Source of the DNA: Cladocopium goreaui
Lineage: Eukaryota; Sar; Dinophyceae; Suessiales; Symbiodiniaceae
Length of the DNA: 64,000 nucleotides
Reading direction: 5' to 3'
Assembly (NCBI GenBank): GCA_947184155.2
Contig: CAMXCT020001113.1
Location: forward strand, 374,167 to 438,166
Part shown: positions 40,106 to 52,400 of the stretch, piece by piece
How the letters are laid out: each line of letters begins with the position of its first letter
How positions within the stretch are numbered: the first letter of the stretch is position 1
The notes under the pieces: generated by a model
What the model saw: the letters and a program-made list of their open reading frames with translations, nothing else
What the model was told of the DNA's origin: nothing
The model's database searches: none
Program-made: the position numbers and the translations under genes

Positions 40106-40261
40106 GGCCGCAACGGGGGGCCAGGACTCCAAAAATCGTACAGCTACCTGGAGCCAAACATCCCGGGTTGGAAGCGGAGACTGAGAGTTGCCCGACCTGA
40201 CCCCATTTGGTCCAGGTTTTGAGGCAACGCCAGGATTGGAGTCATAATTCTCAGGGTGGTA

Positions 40262-40356
40262 CCCTCTGGTAAATTAACATAGGCAGATAGGGGTTGGAAG
40301 ACTAGTTTCCATTAAAAATTGGTGATTTTCAGTGTCTATGTTTATTTACCAGGGGG
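40262..40356. mobile_element. Family A element next to the signal-peptide exon
   Basis: CCCTCTGGTAAATTAACATA...TTTATTTACCAGGGGG, TA-flanked, about 155 bp upstream of the candidate ATG at 40105. Confidence 0.85.
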
Positions 40357-42294
40357 TAGTTGTTTTTTTTGTGTCAGGTTTTGTTTGCTGATCGGATCTT
40401 CATAGATTTCTTACTTGCTGCTTTGAAGGATGAGATGGAACTTGGGCACCAGCAAAGTCAGCCCATTGAAATATCATGTTGAAATGAACTGAAATTGAGG
40501 GAGTCGCCAATGTACAAACAAATGCTGGCAATTGCTTGTGCTGTTTCATTTCTTGTTGTCCCCTATGGATCTGAAATCCACCTATGTTTTTTTTCGGATT
40601 TTGCATGCTGGGTCCATCACATCCTGGTGTTATGGTGAAATCTCAGTGGATATTTCTGCTGAGCCACAAATGATGGTTTAGAAGCCCTTTTTAGTGATAA
40701 CCATTCATAAACCATTCATAAAGATTGTATCAATCCTTTCAGCGTTTATGAATGGTTTATCCATAATGATTATCTCTTAGTGATAACGTTGGTGGTCAAT
40801 AAACCATTCACAGCCACACTGAAAGGATCTTTGGCCACGGCAGCGGTGGGAACAAAAATCCTGTGTCCGCTGGTAGTTGATCTACTTCTCCAAATTTGGC
40901 TCTGTCACAACACAGGACGGGCCATGGTTAGTTAGCTGGGTCAGCTTACCCCATTTAGACGAATGAAATCAGCAAAACTGATACTAACTGACTCAGACTG
41001 ACCCATCGAAGTACGATGAAGATCGAATTCACATGAATTCACCCAAGGCGCAAACTCACGTCCAAACTCACCCTGTGAACTGTGAACGCAGTCCTTCCCA
41101 GAGCAGTTCAGTCCATGCCAAAGTGACCATGGTCACTTGCCCAAAAACTGGTCCCGCTAAACATGGCCAAGAGTTATCTTTGCCAGCGTGCCTATCATTT
41201 TTTTGTTTGTTTCATGTTGTTTTCTATTATTTGCGCATTTGTTCATCATAAATGGTTGGTGGTATACCTACCCCTTTGAAAAATATGAAAGTCAGTTGGG
41301 ATGATGACATTGCCAATATATGGAAAAATAAAAGCCATGTTCCAAAGCACCAACCAGATAAATAGTGGCATGCGGTAATAGGAGCGGCACTCGGACACAT
41401 AAATTGCATCGGGTCTCTCCCATGTGAAACGGCAGCAAATCTGAGCAGCATGTCATGGAGGCCCAAAATAGCGGTTTCGTCGCGTCCTTTTTATCAACAG
41501 CCTGTGGTTTTTCAAAATCCATGGTTCATCATGCTGAAAGGTGTTTTTTGAGTCACTAGAGTCTAGATTGACCCGAAAAACAACTGAGAATCAACATGAA
41601 CCGGGATGAACATCAATGAACATCCAACATCTCACCATGAAATCCTCAAAAAAAAACAGGAATTCCAACGTCCAAAGTCATACCAAGTCAGAATTCCCAA
41701 TCTAAGAGGTGGTTACAACATGTTGCAACAACAAAATCCCATGGTTGTTTCCAAACTTTTCTAGAACATGGCAATAAACTATGGCTAACGGCTAACTTAC
41801 AGTTTTGACACCCCCATCCCCGAAAAATGTAAGTTATATACAGTTGTTAAGGTCCCCTCCAGAAAAAAAAACAAGTTGCAGGGGGTGGGGATGATAACAT
41901 TGTAATTAGATGTAATATTTTCCAATGTTCCCAATAATTGGAATGATAACTGTCCATTATCAACCATCCATCTTGGGGGGTAGCCCCCATGTATGGAAAC
42001 CCCCAGGCCTCCCAAGTACATCATGCTGCAACCATCAATCCACATAATTTACTAGCATTAAGAACTAGTAATTGGGTACCACATATAATTAATGGTAATT
42101 GGTAATGTGGTAATTGCTAACATACATGTATTCTAGTAAAGCAATGATAGTGCTAAATCCTAACATGAATTAATATTCCCGTTAGTGATTCATTGCCAAT
42201 ATATTATTAGATATTACTAGTAATTCGGATTAATAAACTATATCTCAATGGTAATAAACTACATCATTAATTGGATAATATCCCAATTACTAAC
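40357..42294. other. Probable intergenic or intron stretch
   Basis: Contains an inverted pair AAACCATTCATAAA / TTTATGAATGGTTT (40697-40760), element B (41253-41357) and mainly AT-rich sequence. A weak minus-strand island at 41375-41445 reads FAAVSHGRDPMQFMCPSAAP after CTGCTCAG. The boundary between the two minus-strand genes may be here. Confidence 0.4.
41253..41357. mobile_element. Family B element
   Basis: TGGTTGGTGGTATACCTACC...CCAAAGCACCAACCAG. Confidence 0.87.
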
Positions 42295-42353
42295 CGAGCC
42301 CTCCGCTTGGCCGCCTCCAGATGTTGCACCTCATGGTGCAAGGTATCCAAGCC
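42295..42353 (-). CDS. Micro-exon, coiled-coil segment
   Basis: Between CTGGTCCCAG and a GT donor (GCTCG|GTTAG) the minus frame reads GLDTLHHEVQHLEAAKRRA. Heptad-like Leu spacing suggests a coiled coil. It lies next to a family B element at 42440-42541. Confidence 0.6.
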
Positions 42354-42439
42354 CTGGGACCAGGTCGTTTTTCCGAACGGGACAGTTGGGGGAAAGCGCG
42401 TTTGGAAAAACGTGAGGAAAACATGGGAAAAATGAATGA

Positions 42440-42541
42440 CTGGTTGGTGGTTTTTCGCCCTACCCCTCTGAAAAATGATGGAGTTGTGGTTATTATTCCC
42501 AATAATTATTTGGAAAAAAAAAGTTCCAAACCACCAACCAG
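42440..42541. mobile_element. Family B element
   Basis: CTGGTTGGTGGTTTTTCGCC...CCAAACCACCAACCAG, 87 bp upstream of the micro-exon at 42295-42353. Confidence 0.88.
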
Positions 42542-42872
42542 AAAATGATGGAACATGGGGATTCAATCCGTGAAAATTGCGGATGAAACTTGATGAAACC
42601 ACCGGAAAATTGCGATTTCATCAACACATGTGGACTTCACCGGCAGGATTTCCTACGCAACAAGGGATTGATACCCCACTCCATCTCATAGAGGAATATA
42701 TGGTCTGGTCCTTAAAATAGGGTACCCCAAATATCACGGGTTTTTCTAAACATGTTCCGTTTTAAAGTGGCCATTACCCCAAATTCAGGCACACCAGCAA
42801 CATCCCATGGTTGGACACCAGTTTTGTTAGTCAAATCTTCATGATTGGTGGACAAAAAAAGCAACATCTCTA

Positions 42873-42973
42873 CCCTCTGGTTATGTCAAAATAGCTATTG
42901 AACATGGCCATTTATAGTGGATTTTCCCATTAAAAATTGTGATTTTCCATAGCTATGTTAGTTTACCAGAGGG
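42873..42973. mobile_element. Family A element
   Basis: CCCTCTGGTTATGTCAAAAT...GTTAGTTTACCAGAGGG, TA-flanked. Confidence 0.9.
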
Positions 42974-43524
42974 TAAGGGCTCTCTTTTTTCGGGATCAAG
43001 ACCGGAACTTCGTCAATGTTTGCTTCAATCAAGCCAGTGCTACAACGCGAGTTTGAATTATAATATACATGATATCTACCACTACCAGAAATAAAAAGAA
43101 CAATGCATTAATGATCATGATCACCGTCACAATAATTATCATTGCCATTTCACTTGAACATATGGGTTGGTCAGAAAATAGATCGTCACATTCCATGACT
43201 CATTAATCATCACATTCCCTATGAACAAGTGCTATTTTAAATTTTGTAATTCCCCATTTTTCAACACACCGATATAATATGGTTGATAACGTATCCCATT
43301 ATCTCCCCATTATGTTCCAGTAAATCCCATTAATCACAGTATTTGTTGGTTACCTCCCATGAAGTCATTGTTCGCTGCTTAAATTTCCATAAAATCACCA
43401 CTTCTCTTAAGGTCAAATCGTATAACATCACCATGTTTGTCAGTTAAATGGGGGTTTCCATAAATGGTGGTACCCCTTTATCGCTGGATGGTTTCTTTCA
43501 TGGAAAAATCCTGGTAGAATAGAT

Positions 43525-43634
43525 CTGGTTGGTGGTTGAGCCCTACCCCTATGAAAAAATAGGAGTTCGTCAGTTGGGGTTATGACATTCCCAATATATG
43601 GAAAAATTAAGTCATGTTCCAAACCACCAACCAG
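43525..43634. mobile_element. Family B element
   Basis: CTGGTTGGTGGTTGAGCCCT...CCAAACCACCAACCAG, followed closely by a family A element. Confidence 0.9.
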
Positions 43635-43651
43635 TGGATGATTTGGGGGTA

Positions 43652-43759
43652 CCCTCCGGTAAACAAACATAGCTATTGAAAATGGCCCAGTCGAAATAGT
43701 TGATTTACCCATTAATAGCATGGTGATGTTCCATCGTTTTTTGTATGTTTACCAGAGGG
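43652..43759. mobile_element. Family A element
   Basis: CCCTCCGGTAAACAAACATA...GTATGTTTACCAGAGGG, starting 18 bp after a family B element. Confidence 0.88.
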
Positions 43760-43883
43760 TAAATCCCATTAAATCCCAGTAAATCACCATTTTTCTTGGT
43801 GAAATCCCATTAAATCCCATTAAATCACATTAAATCCCAATTTTTTCGGAAACGTCCAAGTCTCATGGTGAAAATCCCGGTGA

Positions 43884-43942
43884 ATCCTCCTCTCGGCTCG
43901 CCTGCTTCAGGCCTGTTCGAGTCTGACCCACAGCTCCAGTGT
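43884..43942 (-). CDS. Micro-exon with DTGA motif
   Basis: After CTTCGAG the minus frame reads DTGAVGQTRTGLKQASRE in a GC-rich island; the frame may extend upstream as SDNFE. It resembles the exon at 44.5 kb (GHDTGASVDVNDLKAE). Confidence 0.5.
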
Positions 43943-43999
43943 CCTCGAAGTTGTCCGACAAAATCGGCACGATTTGACCGAGAAAATGCTGGATTTCCA

Positions 44000-44126
44000 C
44001 AAGGTGGGGCCCCCGGTCGATAGCGTTCAGTTGGTTTATACGTCCAATAACTATGGTTTATGGTACTTGTAACTATAGGTAATGAGGTTTATAAACCAAC
44101 AAACATAACTGGGGGGTACCATCCTG
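44000..44126. mobile_element. Family D element
   Basis: CAAGGTGGGGCCCCCGGTCG...CTGGGGGGTACCATCCTG. Confidence 0.85.
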
Positions 44127-44142
44127 CATGGGATTTTACTGG

Positions 44143-44270
44143 ATTTTGGGCCATGGAGTTAGTGAAAACTAGTTATATAGTAGCCATGGATTATTTCATT
44201 GGGATTGTTTGAGGGTAACAAATCCCCAGTTACTAACCAAGAATCGGCAAAATCCCACGGCCCATCTAAG
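44143..44270. mobile_element. Family E element, diverged left end
   Basis: Right end CGGCCCATCTAAG|TA is intact; the left end reads GGATTTTGGGCCATGG. Confidence 0.75.
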
Positions 44271-44515
44271 TATGGATTCTACGATGAAACCATGGTTTTT
44301 CTCACGTGGGACAAAACCCCTTTTGATGTCACCGTTGGATAAGCAAGATAAGCCAACCGCACGACTCTTGGTGAAACACCAGTGGATAACTCATCGCAAT
44401 GTTTTTGGTTTAGCCAGCGCAAGAAAAATTCGGGGTATACCGGTATAGCCTAATTTCAATGGGGAAAAAACCCTAAACTTATCTGAAAATAGGCATTGGT
44501 CACTGAAAAAATCCC

Positions 44516-44565
44516 CTTCAGCTTTGAGGTCGTTGACATCGACAGAAGCTCCGGTGTCATGGCCG
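44516..44565 (-). CDS. Micro-exon with HDTGAS motif
   Basis: After TTTCCCAG the minus frame reads GHDTGASVDVNDLKAE and then runs into AT-rich intron. Short but clearly GC-richer than its surroundings. Confidence 0.5.
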
Positions 44566-44632
44566 CTGGGAAATCCAAACGCAATGGAGCTTGGAATGGG
44601 AAAAACATAGGAAGACCAGAGGAAATCCATAA

Positions 44633-44680
44633 CTGGTTGGTGGTTGAGCCCTACCCCTCTGAAAAATATGAGTTCGTCAA
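44633..44680. mobile_element. Family B fragment (left half only)
   Basis: CTGGTTGGTGGTTGAGCCCT to GAGTTCGTCA, then a D-type fragment (GTTATAAGTACCATAAACCA). A complete copy follows 76 bp later. Confidence 0.8.
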
Positions 44681-44755
44681 AAACCCTATGAATACTATAC
44701 GTAGTTATAAGTTATAAGTACCATAAACCATAGCGAAATTGGATTTATTGAGATT

Positions 44756-44863
44756 CTGGTTGGTGGTTGAGCCCTACCCCTCTGAAAAATATGAATTCGT
44801 CAGTTGGGATGATGACATTCCCAATATATGGAAAAATAAAAAATGTTCCAAACCACCAACCAG
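44756..44863. mobile_element. Family B element
   Basis: CTGGTTGGTGGTTGAGCCCT...CCAAACCACCAACCAG. Confidence 0.9.
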
Positions 44864-45006
44864 ATAAGATATATGGAAAATCCTCCATCAATGGACGTTT
44901 TAATGGAAAATCATGGAACTAAATGATGGAAAACGTATGGAAAACGTCACGTTTGATTGCCAGTATTAGGATGGTTGTTGCTTGCCCATGCCTAACTCAC
45001 CCACCG

Positions 45007-45086
45007 GTTTCACCACGTTTCAGGGCCCGGGCCTTGTTCACCTTCTCATAATCTCCATGCAACTCCTCCTTGAGCTTCGCCTCTGC
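45007..45086 (-). CDS. Exon, charged helical segment
   Basis: Acceptor AACCTGCAG. The minus frame reads AEAKLKEELHGDYEKVNKAR, then ALKRG. A GT donor after GAGAAG would end it at DYEK; without it the frame continues to a TGA near 45000. Predicted long helix, Lys/Glu-rich. Confidence 0.6.
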
Positions 45087-45518
45087 CTGCAGGTTAAAAG
45101 ACGAACATCTGGAATGGAAATTCATCCGAAAACCCCGAAACTTATGGGGATGTGGAAGCTGTGATGAGAAATCGGGATTTCATGATTTTGACGGTGATTT
45201 ATTGGGATTGAACTAGGAATCATATGGAAATTCATGTGATTTATTGGGATTTGATGGTGATAAAAAGAACAGATTTAACCACCAAAACTGATGATTCAGT
45301 GGGATTGGCCGATGTTTTCAATGGGATGTCAGACCCTAGTCATGGATAGTCCCCAAGAAAGTGGCTAGCAAAACCCCTGGAAATAAAAATGACACATAAG
45401 CCTGTGATTAAAACAATCATAAACCATCCCCAAATAAATCACCATTTGTAAAAAGTATGAACCACAACCAAATGGGTAGTTTATGACATTGTTTTAACCT
45501 CATCACTCTGTTTTTTTT

Positions 45519-45552
45519 GAAGCTGCTCGAAGATCCAGTTGAAGTACTTGGG
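45519..45552 (-). CDS. Micro-exon (KYFNWIFEQL)
   Basis: After GACTCCATAG the minus frame reads PKYFNWIFEQLQ, an amphipathic aromatic helix. Only about 34 bp; the alternative frame reads QVLQLDLRAA. Confidence 0.4.
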
Positions 45553-45884
45553 CTATGGAGTCGATTGAATTGTTCATGGTCAGCAACGGAATTCTAAGCC
45601 CTCAAAAGCTGGGTAGATAATGGCTGATGACCACAGAACATGAAAACACACTAGCTGACTATCAGTTATGTATGCATGTATATATAATATAAATATATAT
45701 ATATATATGCAATCATATACATGGACCCTTCTCAAAAAAGGGATACCCCAAATCTTCCGAAATTAGATCATTTAAACTTGAAGCCCATGGTGACTTAGGG
45801 ATCCCCCATTTCAAGAAACCCCCCATATGCATATCCCCCCTATGTTTGATGCTTAGGAACATTTTTGAAAACCCTATAAATCGG

Positions 45885-46002
45885 GCCGCCCCAGTTGTAA
45901 GTTGATTTAGATTCACCCAATGCTACAGTTATAAGATGTTGTAAGCATCAGAAACTGGACTTATAGCTTCACCAACTTAGCTATCGACAACTGGGGCCCC
46001 AC
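45885..46002. mobile_element. Family D element, diverged
   Basis: GGGCCGCCCCAGTTGTAAGT...CAACTGGGGCCCCACAATT. Confidence 0.72.
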
Positions 46003-46103
46003 AATTATGTTCATGGTTCTCAAAGGTTCTCAAAGGTTATTTTTTTACTCTGGCTACTGGTTACTATATGTTATTACTTTCAAATCGTCCCAGGAAATAG
46101 CCG

Positions 46104-46215
46104 ACCTGGTAAACATACCAAAAACATCCAAAAACTATGAAAAATCACCATTTTTAATGGGCAAATCAACTACAAATGGCCATTTTCAATAGCTTTTTGT
46201 ATGTTTACCAGAGGG
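46104..46215. mobile_element. Family A element, short left end
   Basis: CCTGGTAAACATACC at left and TATGTTTACCAGAGGG at right. Confidence 0.75.
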
Positions 46216-46253
46216 TATATGAAAAAAAAAAACTAAATCGGGGCCCCACGTCA

Positions 46254-46284
46254 TGGATCCATGGATCCATGGATCCATGGATCC
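46254..46284. repeat. ATGGATCC tandem palindrome
   Basis: Four head-to-tail copies of the self-complementary word CATGGATC at the edge of a micro-exon. Confidence 0.9.
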
Positions 46285-46335
46285 CTCCACGGCCTCTTTG
46301 GCCACGCCTTCCACCTCTCCAAGCAGTTCTGAATC
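46281..46335 (-). CDS. Micro-exon, acidic helix
   Basis: After GTTAGCGCAG the minus frame reads DSELLGEVEGVAKEAVEG. The GC-rich exon is followed directly by the palindromic repeat (ATGGATCC)n at 46254-46284. Confidence 0.6.
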
Positions 46336-46661
46336 CTGCGCTAACGCTCACCCAAAGGCCCCCGGCCAGAAGTTGATTCAATGAGATTGAACCAAATAAA
46401 AACCTAGGGGTGTGATGGGATTTCACCACTCATGTGGATGCCGAAATTTTTGAGAGCTAGGTCAACCCCAGATCCCAAATTGCTTGACATAGCACGGGAT
46501 TTCCACACTAGCAGCCACAAAACCCAAGGAAGAACTCTGATTGTAGCTCCAACCTGCTCCAACTAGCTCCCCATTTATGGAATATGGATACCTCCGAAGC
46601 AGACCCTGTTTGTGCTGGTTGAGGACTATTATCCCAACCAGAAGACACATCATTGAACATA

Positions 46662-46786
46662 CAATGTGGGGCCCCCAGCTTATTAGTTTATCAATACTAT
46701 ATGCAGCTATAAGTACCACAAACCATAGTAAAATTGGAATTAAATTTGCACCAGCTTAGCTATCGTAAACGGGGGCCCCACATTGT
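46662..46786. mobile_element. Family D element
   Basis: CAATGTGGGGCCCCCAGCTT...CGGGGGCCCCACATTG; ends perfectly complementary over 14 bases, TA-flanked. Confidence 0.9.
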
Positions 46787-46992
46787 AACAAATATGTAAA
46801 GGCCATCAGCCAGTTAGATACCTTCAAATAATAGGAAAATTGTAGCTGCTTCGCAAAAAACATCTCCATTTCTAGCAAAAGATTACCGGTAATTTCACAG
46901 TTCGCTATTGAAGGCAGGCAGCCATGGCGCATAGAAAATCATAGAAATAGTTGACCAAACAAAAAGATGGTGATTTTTCACTTCGCAAAGTG

Positions 46993-47080
46993 TAAATGCT
47001 TTCCAGACGCTCAAGGATGGCTCCTGTTTCCCATGTTTCCCTGGAGCCGCTGGTGGCGATGGCAGCTTCCCAGTGGGTTC
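46993..47080 (-). CDS. Exon candidate
   Basis: Strong acceptor ATCCCTCCTCAG. One minus frame reads THWEAAIATSGSRETWETGA, then ILERLESIY (helical, preferred); another reads EPTGKLPSPPAAPGKHGKQE. The 3' side merges into a degenerate family A element. Confidence 0.5.
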
Positions 47081-48011
47081 CTGAGGAGGGATGGATGATG
47101 TAGGGCTTTCAGTAGATTTATCTATGGATTTTTTTGGGTCAATAACTACAGTAGAAGTTCCTGATCTGAAAGAACAATCTTTGGTTCAATTTCTGAGCCA
47201 CCCATTTTGGATTAGATTCCTACTTTTAAGCTCCACCATTCCGGAATTTTTCAGTGCTTTTAAGGTGCTTCTTTTTTGAGGCTAGATTTGTGTATATATA
47301 TATATATAGGGTTCTAGAAATTTGTACAATGTGTGTATGTATTTATGAATACTGATGAACATCCAATTAAAAATGTGATATGTTTTAATGATTTTAATGT
47401 GTGCTTATGTCTGGGAATAAAGTTTCTAATTTGTAAGATGTGTGGCAATATGTGGCAATCCATCTCCCAAAACATATTCAACATGATATCTTTGGATATG
47501 TGGCAAACGTCTGCAAATGATATTTAATAATGTAGTAAACATCGGGTATGAGTCACGCGGATAATTTCGATGAATCTACAGGTATGTATTTTGTATGAGT
47601 ATTTTGACAGTCTGATTTACGGATATTCAAGCACCAATCATCGAAAATGTAAGGTCTGGATTCCTATACCATTCTATACCTTGAATTTCCCACCTCTCTA
47701 GTTTAAGTGAGGTGTTTTTTTCCATTTACCAACGATTTCGACATAACAAGTGAGTCACCGCATCGGCGGGTTGTGAGCCGATGGCGAATCTTAGGGTCTA
47801 CTCTAGGGTAAACTAAGATAGGGTCTACTCTAGGGTAAACTAAGATAGGGGGAAATCCCTGGGGGAAAGCCCTGGGGAAAATGATCTAAAGATGATGGAT
47901 TTTCATGGATTTTACAGATCGATTAATTAGTTTACAGGGTATGATATCTGATTAGATGTATCATGGACATGTGACATGTTTGACATGTTTGATACAAGGA
48001 TATCCAAAGAT
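47081..48011. other. AT-rich intron
   Basis: Contains a TA run (47292-47307) and two tandem copies of GGGTCTACTCTAGGGTAAAC (47789 and 47821). No inverted-repeat element or exon was seen. Confidence 0.5.
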
Positions 48012-48085
48012 CGCCTGCCTCTCTGCCTCGGCTAATCTACTCTCATCATCAGGGAATTCCTCATGTTCCATTGGATTCAAAAGAT
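48012..48085 (-). CDS. Exon, acidic peptide
   Basis: The minus frame reads NPMEHEEFPDDESRLAEAER, then Q, followed by a possible GC donor GGCAG|GCGATC. A likely acceptor is CATGAG|GAATTC, which would start it at EFPDD. Highly charged, like the neighbouring micro-exons. Confidence 0.55.
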
Positions 48086-48338
48086 ATCTTGTCCGGAATA
48101 ATGTCAACCCCAGATTAATAACCCCGGGTTCTTTTTGACTATGGATAGTAATTACCTTTAAATTCGGATGCGCTGCGACTAAAACAGTACCCCACCAAGT
48201 AAACGGCCCAGGGTTTTATAATGTTCTATATATCCCGGGTTGACATTATACTAGCACTGCACTTTTTTCATGCCAGAAGGTCAAACATGTCAAAATTAAT
48301 GCAATGAGAATTTGAACATCAAAGTAACAATGAATGGT

Positions 48339-48455
48339 ACAAGGTGGTGCGGCCCAATTTTGAGTTGGTCTAACAGTTTAACCCCCACTAAGTGTAGATA
48401 TTGTATCAATGTATCATGTTCACCCTAGTGGTTGGAGTCATGTTCACCAACTTAG
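48339..48455. mobile_element. Family D element, right end lost
   Basis: CAAGGTGGTGCGGCCCAATT then TTCACCAACTTAGCTAAGAA without the closing G-run. Confidence 0.65.
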
Positions 48456-48519
48456 CTAAGAACTGGGTAAACCAGAGCCTTGGTTTTACAGAAATCGAGA
48501 CAACTAAAAACAAGTTCCA

Positions 48520-48590
48520 CATAAATCCGGAGCACCTCTTGGGTTGCGCCAGCCCGAAAACACACATGGGCGCCATGATGTTCCAATGCA
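48520..48590 (-). CDS. Weak exon candidate
   Basis: Small GC-rich island. Minus frames read GAHVCFRAGATQEVLRIYVE or MAPMCVFGLAQPKRCSGFMW. Not assignable. Confidence 0.25.
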
Positions 48591-48616
48591 AATCTGACTA
48601 CAAACAAGGATTCAAT

Positions 48617-48762
48617 GGCCATGACTCAGGAACCGATTTATTGGAGGTACCTACCATATATAAGGCCTATTTTTTAGGCCTAAATTTCAGGGGATATCCC
48701 CACAAAATATGGCCAAAAATATGGTACTAACGTACCTTCATCAATTAGGATCCTGAAACTCC
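48617..48762. mobile_element. Family C element
   Basis: GCCATGACTCAGGAACCGAT...CAATTAGGATCCTGAAACT. Confidence 0.85.
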
Positions 48763-49401
48763 CAAGGATGGACACTCAGGCAATCACACTGATAGTCCGC
48801 AGTCTGTGTCTACAGACAACGGAAAAACGAAGCCCACCCTGCAGTCAGCCTATTGGCCAGAGAAGTATCAGAATTCGCAGTTCGACTGTAGGAACCAAAG
48901 GAAGGTAGCAACTGAAACTGGTTCATATCTAAAAAGAACATACCTTCGGCAATCCAAACAAAGGTAACCTGACCCAAAACAACAATCGCTCCCTTGATTC
49001 ACAAAACACATTCAAACCCTCCATCCATACCCGTATGCAGCAGAACCTGACCCGGCCCCTGCAGCCTGAGACACTGTTGGCTCTGAGGGTTTTTCTTACT
49101 CATTGTCCTCCTCAAGCGTCTTTCCCTTCCAGCTGCAAAAGTGCCAGGCATGTTGCCAACAATTAACAGAAGTTGAACTTGCTATTGGTGTAGCAATCAA
49201 ATCAAGCCAGCAGTGGCAGGTTAGACACTCTTGACATCCCTTGATGATGCATGACTCAGTGAACTTACCAATCACGCACTCCTAAATAAAACGTTCATTT
49301 TCAGTGACACTAAACAGCACACATATACAATTGTTCATTCTCGACTCTCCATGGCTTGCCAGTCCAATATACTTCCATTCCCAACGAAAACGGAACCCTA
49401 C

Positions 49402-52400
49402 ATGGTCCCTGCAGCCAGCCTGAGACACTTTTGGCTCTGAGGGCTGCTGTTCTTCATTGTCTTCCTCTTGAAGCGTCTTTTCCTCACCCTGCAAAAGAGC
49501 ACAGCAGCGCCAGAATTCAACGGCCATTTGGACACGACTGCAGGAGCCAAATCAAGGTATATGGTAGTTGAATATGACGGAATTGCTTGAAACTAAACAT
49601 TAAAAGAAACATAGCTTCAGAAACACCAAGAAGCCCCCTACTTTGACAATCCTTGTTTATGCTTGTTTCACAGACATGTCGGAACCCTCCCTCCATGTTA
49701 ATCTGTCTGCCCCTTGCACATCCTCCCCAACGAAGGGTTCAACAGAAGCCGGTCCCTACCCGCCCCCTGCAGCCAGCCTTTGGCTCTGAGGGCTTCTCTT
49801 GCTCAGTGTCTTCCTCCTGACGCGTCTTCTCCTCCCAGCTGCAAAAGTGCCAGGCATGTTGCCAACAATTAACAGAAGTAGAAACATGCACATAGCAATC
49901 AAATCAAGCCAGCAGTGGCAGGTTAGACACTCTTGACATCCCTTGATGATGCATGACTCAGTGAACTTACCAATCACGCACTCCTAAATAAAACGTTCAT
50001 TTTCAGTGACACTAAACAGCACACATATACAATTGTTCATTCTCGACTCTCCATGGCTTGCCAGTCCAATATACTTCCATTCCCAACGAAAACGGAACCC
50101 TACATGGTCCCTGCGGCCAGCCTGAGACACTTTTGGCTCTGAGGGCTGCTGTTCTTCATTGTCTTCCTCTTGAAGCGTCTTTTCCTCACCCTGCAAAAGA
50201 GCGCACCAGCGCCAGAATTCAACGGCCGTTTGGACACGACTGCAGGAGCCAAATCAAGGTATATGGTAGTTGAATATGACGGAATTGCTTGAAACTAAAC
50301 ATTAAAAGAAACATACTGTGGATGGAAGAAATCCTGCACCACCTTGGATGGTTAAACCCTATGAATAATGGGATAAACCACCTATTAACTGGTGCAGGAT
50401 TTCTTCCATCCACCGTAGCTTCAGAAACCCCAAGAACACCCCTACTTTGACAATCCTTGTTTATGCTTTTTTCACAGACATGTCGGAACCCTCCCTCCAT
50501 GTTAATCTGTCTGCCCCTTGCACATCCTCCCCAACGAAGGGTTCAACAGAAGCCGGTCCCTACCCGCCCCCTGCAGCCAGCCTTTGGCTCTGAGGGCTTC
50601 TCTTGCTCATTGTCTTCCTCCTGACGCGTCTTTTCCTACCAGCTGCAAAAGTGCCAGGCAGGTTGCCAGCAATTAACAGAAGTAGAAACATGCACACAGC
50701 AATCAAATCAAGCCAGCAGTGGCAGGTTAGACACTCTTGACACCCCTTGATGATGCATCACTCATCGAACTTATGAATCACGCACTCCTAAATAAAACGT
50801 TCATTTGCAGTGACACTAAACAGCACACATATACAATTGTTCATTCTCGACTCTCCATGGCTTGCCAGTCCAATATACTTCCATTCCCAACGAAAACGGA
50901 ACCCTACATAGTCCCTGCAGCCAGCCTGAGACACTTTTGGCTCTGAGGGCTGCTGTTCTTCATTGTCTTCCTCTTGAATCGTCTTTTCCTCACCCTGCAA
51001 AAGAGCGCACCAGCGCCAGAATTCAACGGCCATTTGGACACGACTGCAGGAGCCAAATCAAGGTATATGGTAGTTGAATATGATGGAATTGCTTGAAACT
51101 AAACATTAAGAGAAACATAGCTTCAGAAACCCCAAGAAACCCCGTACTTTGACAATCCTTGTTTATGCTTGTTTCACAGACATGTCGGAACCCTCCCTCC
51201 ATGTTAATCTGTCTGCCCCTTGCACATCCTCCCCAACGAAGGGTTCAACAGAAGCCGGTCCCTACCCGCCCCCTGCAGCCAGCCTTTGGCTCTGAGGGCT
51301 TCTCTTGCTCATTGTCTTCCTCCTGAACAATTAACGGAAGTAGAAACATGCACATAGCAATCAAATCAAGCCAGCAGTGGCAGGTTAGACACTCTTGACA
51401 TCCCTTGATGATGCATCACTCATCGAACTTATGAATCACGCACTCCTAAATAAAACGTTCATTTTCAGTGACACTAAACAGCACACATATACAACTGTTC
51501 ATTCCCGACTCTCCATGGCTTGCCAGTCTAATCTAATTAATTCCTTCCATTCCCAACGAAAACGGAACCCTACATGGTCCCTGCAGCCAGCCTGAGACAC
51601 TTTTGGCTCTGAGGGCTGCTGTTCTTCATTGTCTTCCTCTTGAAGCGTCTTTTCCTCACCCTGCAAAAGAGCGCACCAGCGCCAGAATTCAACGGCCATT
51701 TGGACACGACTGCAGGAGCCAAATCAAGGTATATGGTAGTTGAATATGATGGAATTGCTTGAAACTAAACATTAAAAGAAACATAGCTTCAGAAACACCA
51801 AGAAGCCCCCTACTTTGAAAATCCTTGTTTATGTTTGTTTCACAGACATGTCGGAACCCTCCCTCCATGTTAATCTGTCTGCCCCTTGCCCATCCTCCCC
51901 AACGAAGTGTTCAACAGAAGCCGGTCCCTACCCGCCCCCTGCAGCCAGCCTTTGGCTCTGAGGGCTTCTCTTGCTCATTGTCTTCCTCCTGACGCGTCTT
52001 TTCCTACCAGCTGCAAAAGTGCCAGGCAGGTTGCCAGCAATTGACAGAAGTAGAAACATGCACATAGCAATCAAATCAAGCCAGCAGTGGCAGGTTAGAC
52101 ACTCTTGACACCCCTTGATGATGCATCACTCATCGAACTTATGAATCACGCACTCCTAAATAAAACGTTCATTTGCAGTGACACTAAACAGCACACATAT
52201 ACAACTGTTCATTCTCGACTCTCCATGGCTTGCCAGTCCAATATACTTCCATTCCCAACGAAAACGGAACCCTACATGGTCCCTGCAGCCAACCTGAGAC
52301 ACTTTTGGCTCTGAGGGCTGCTGTTCTTCATTGTCTTCCTCTTGAAGCGTCTTTTCCTCACCCTGCAAAAGAGCGCACCAGCGCCAGAATTCAACGGCCA

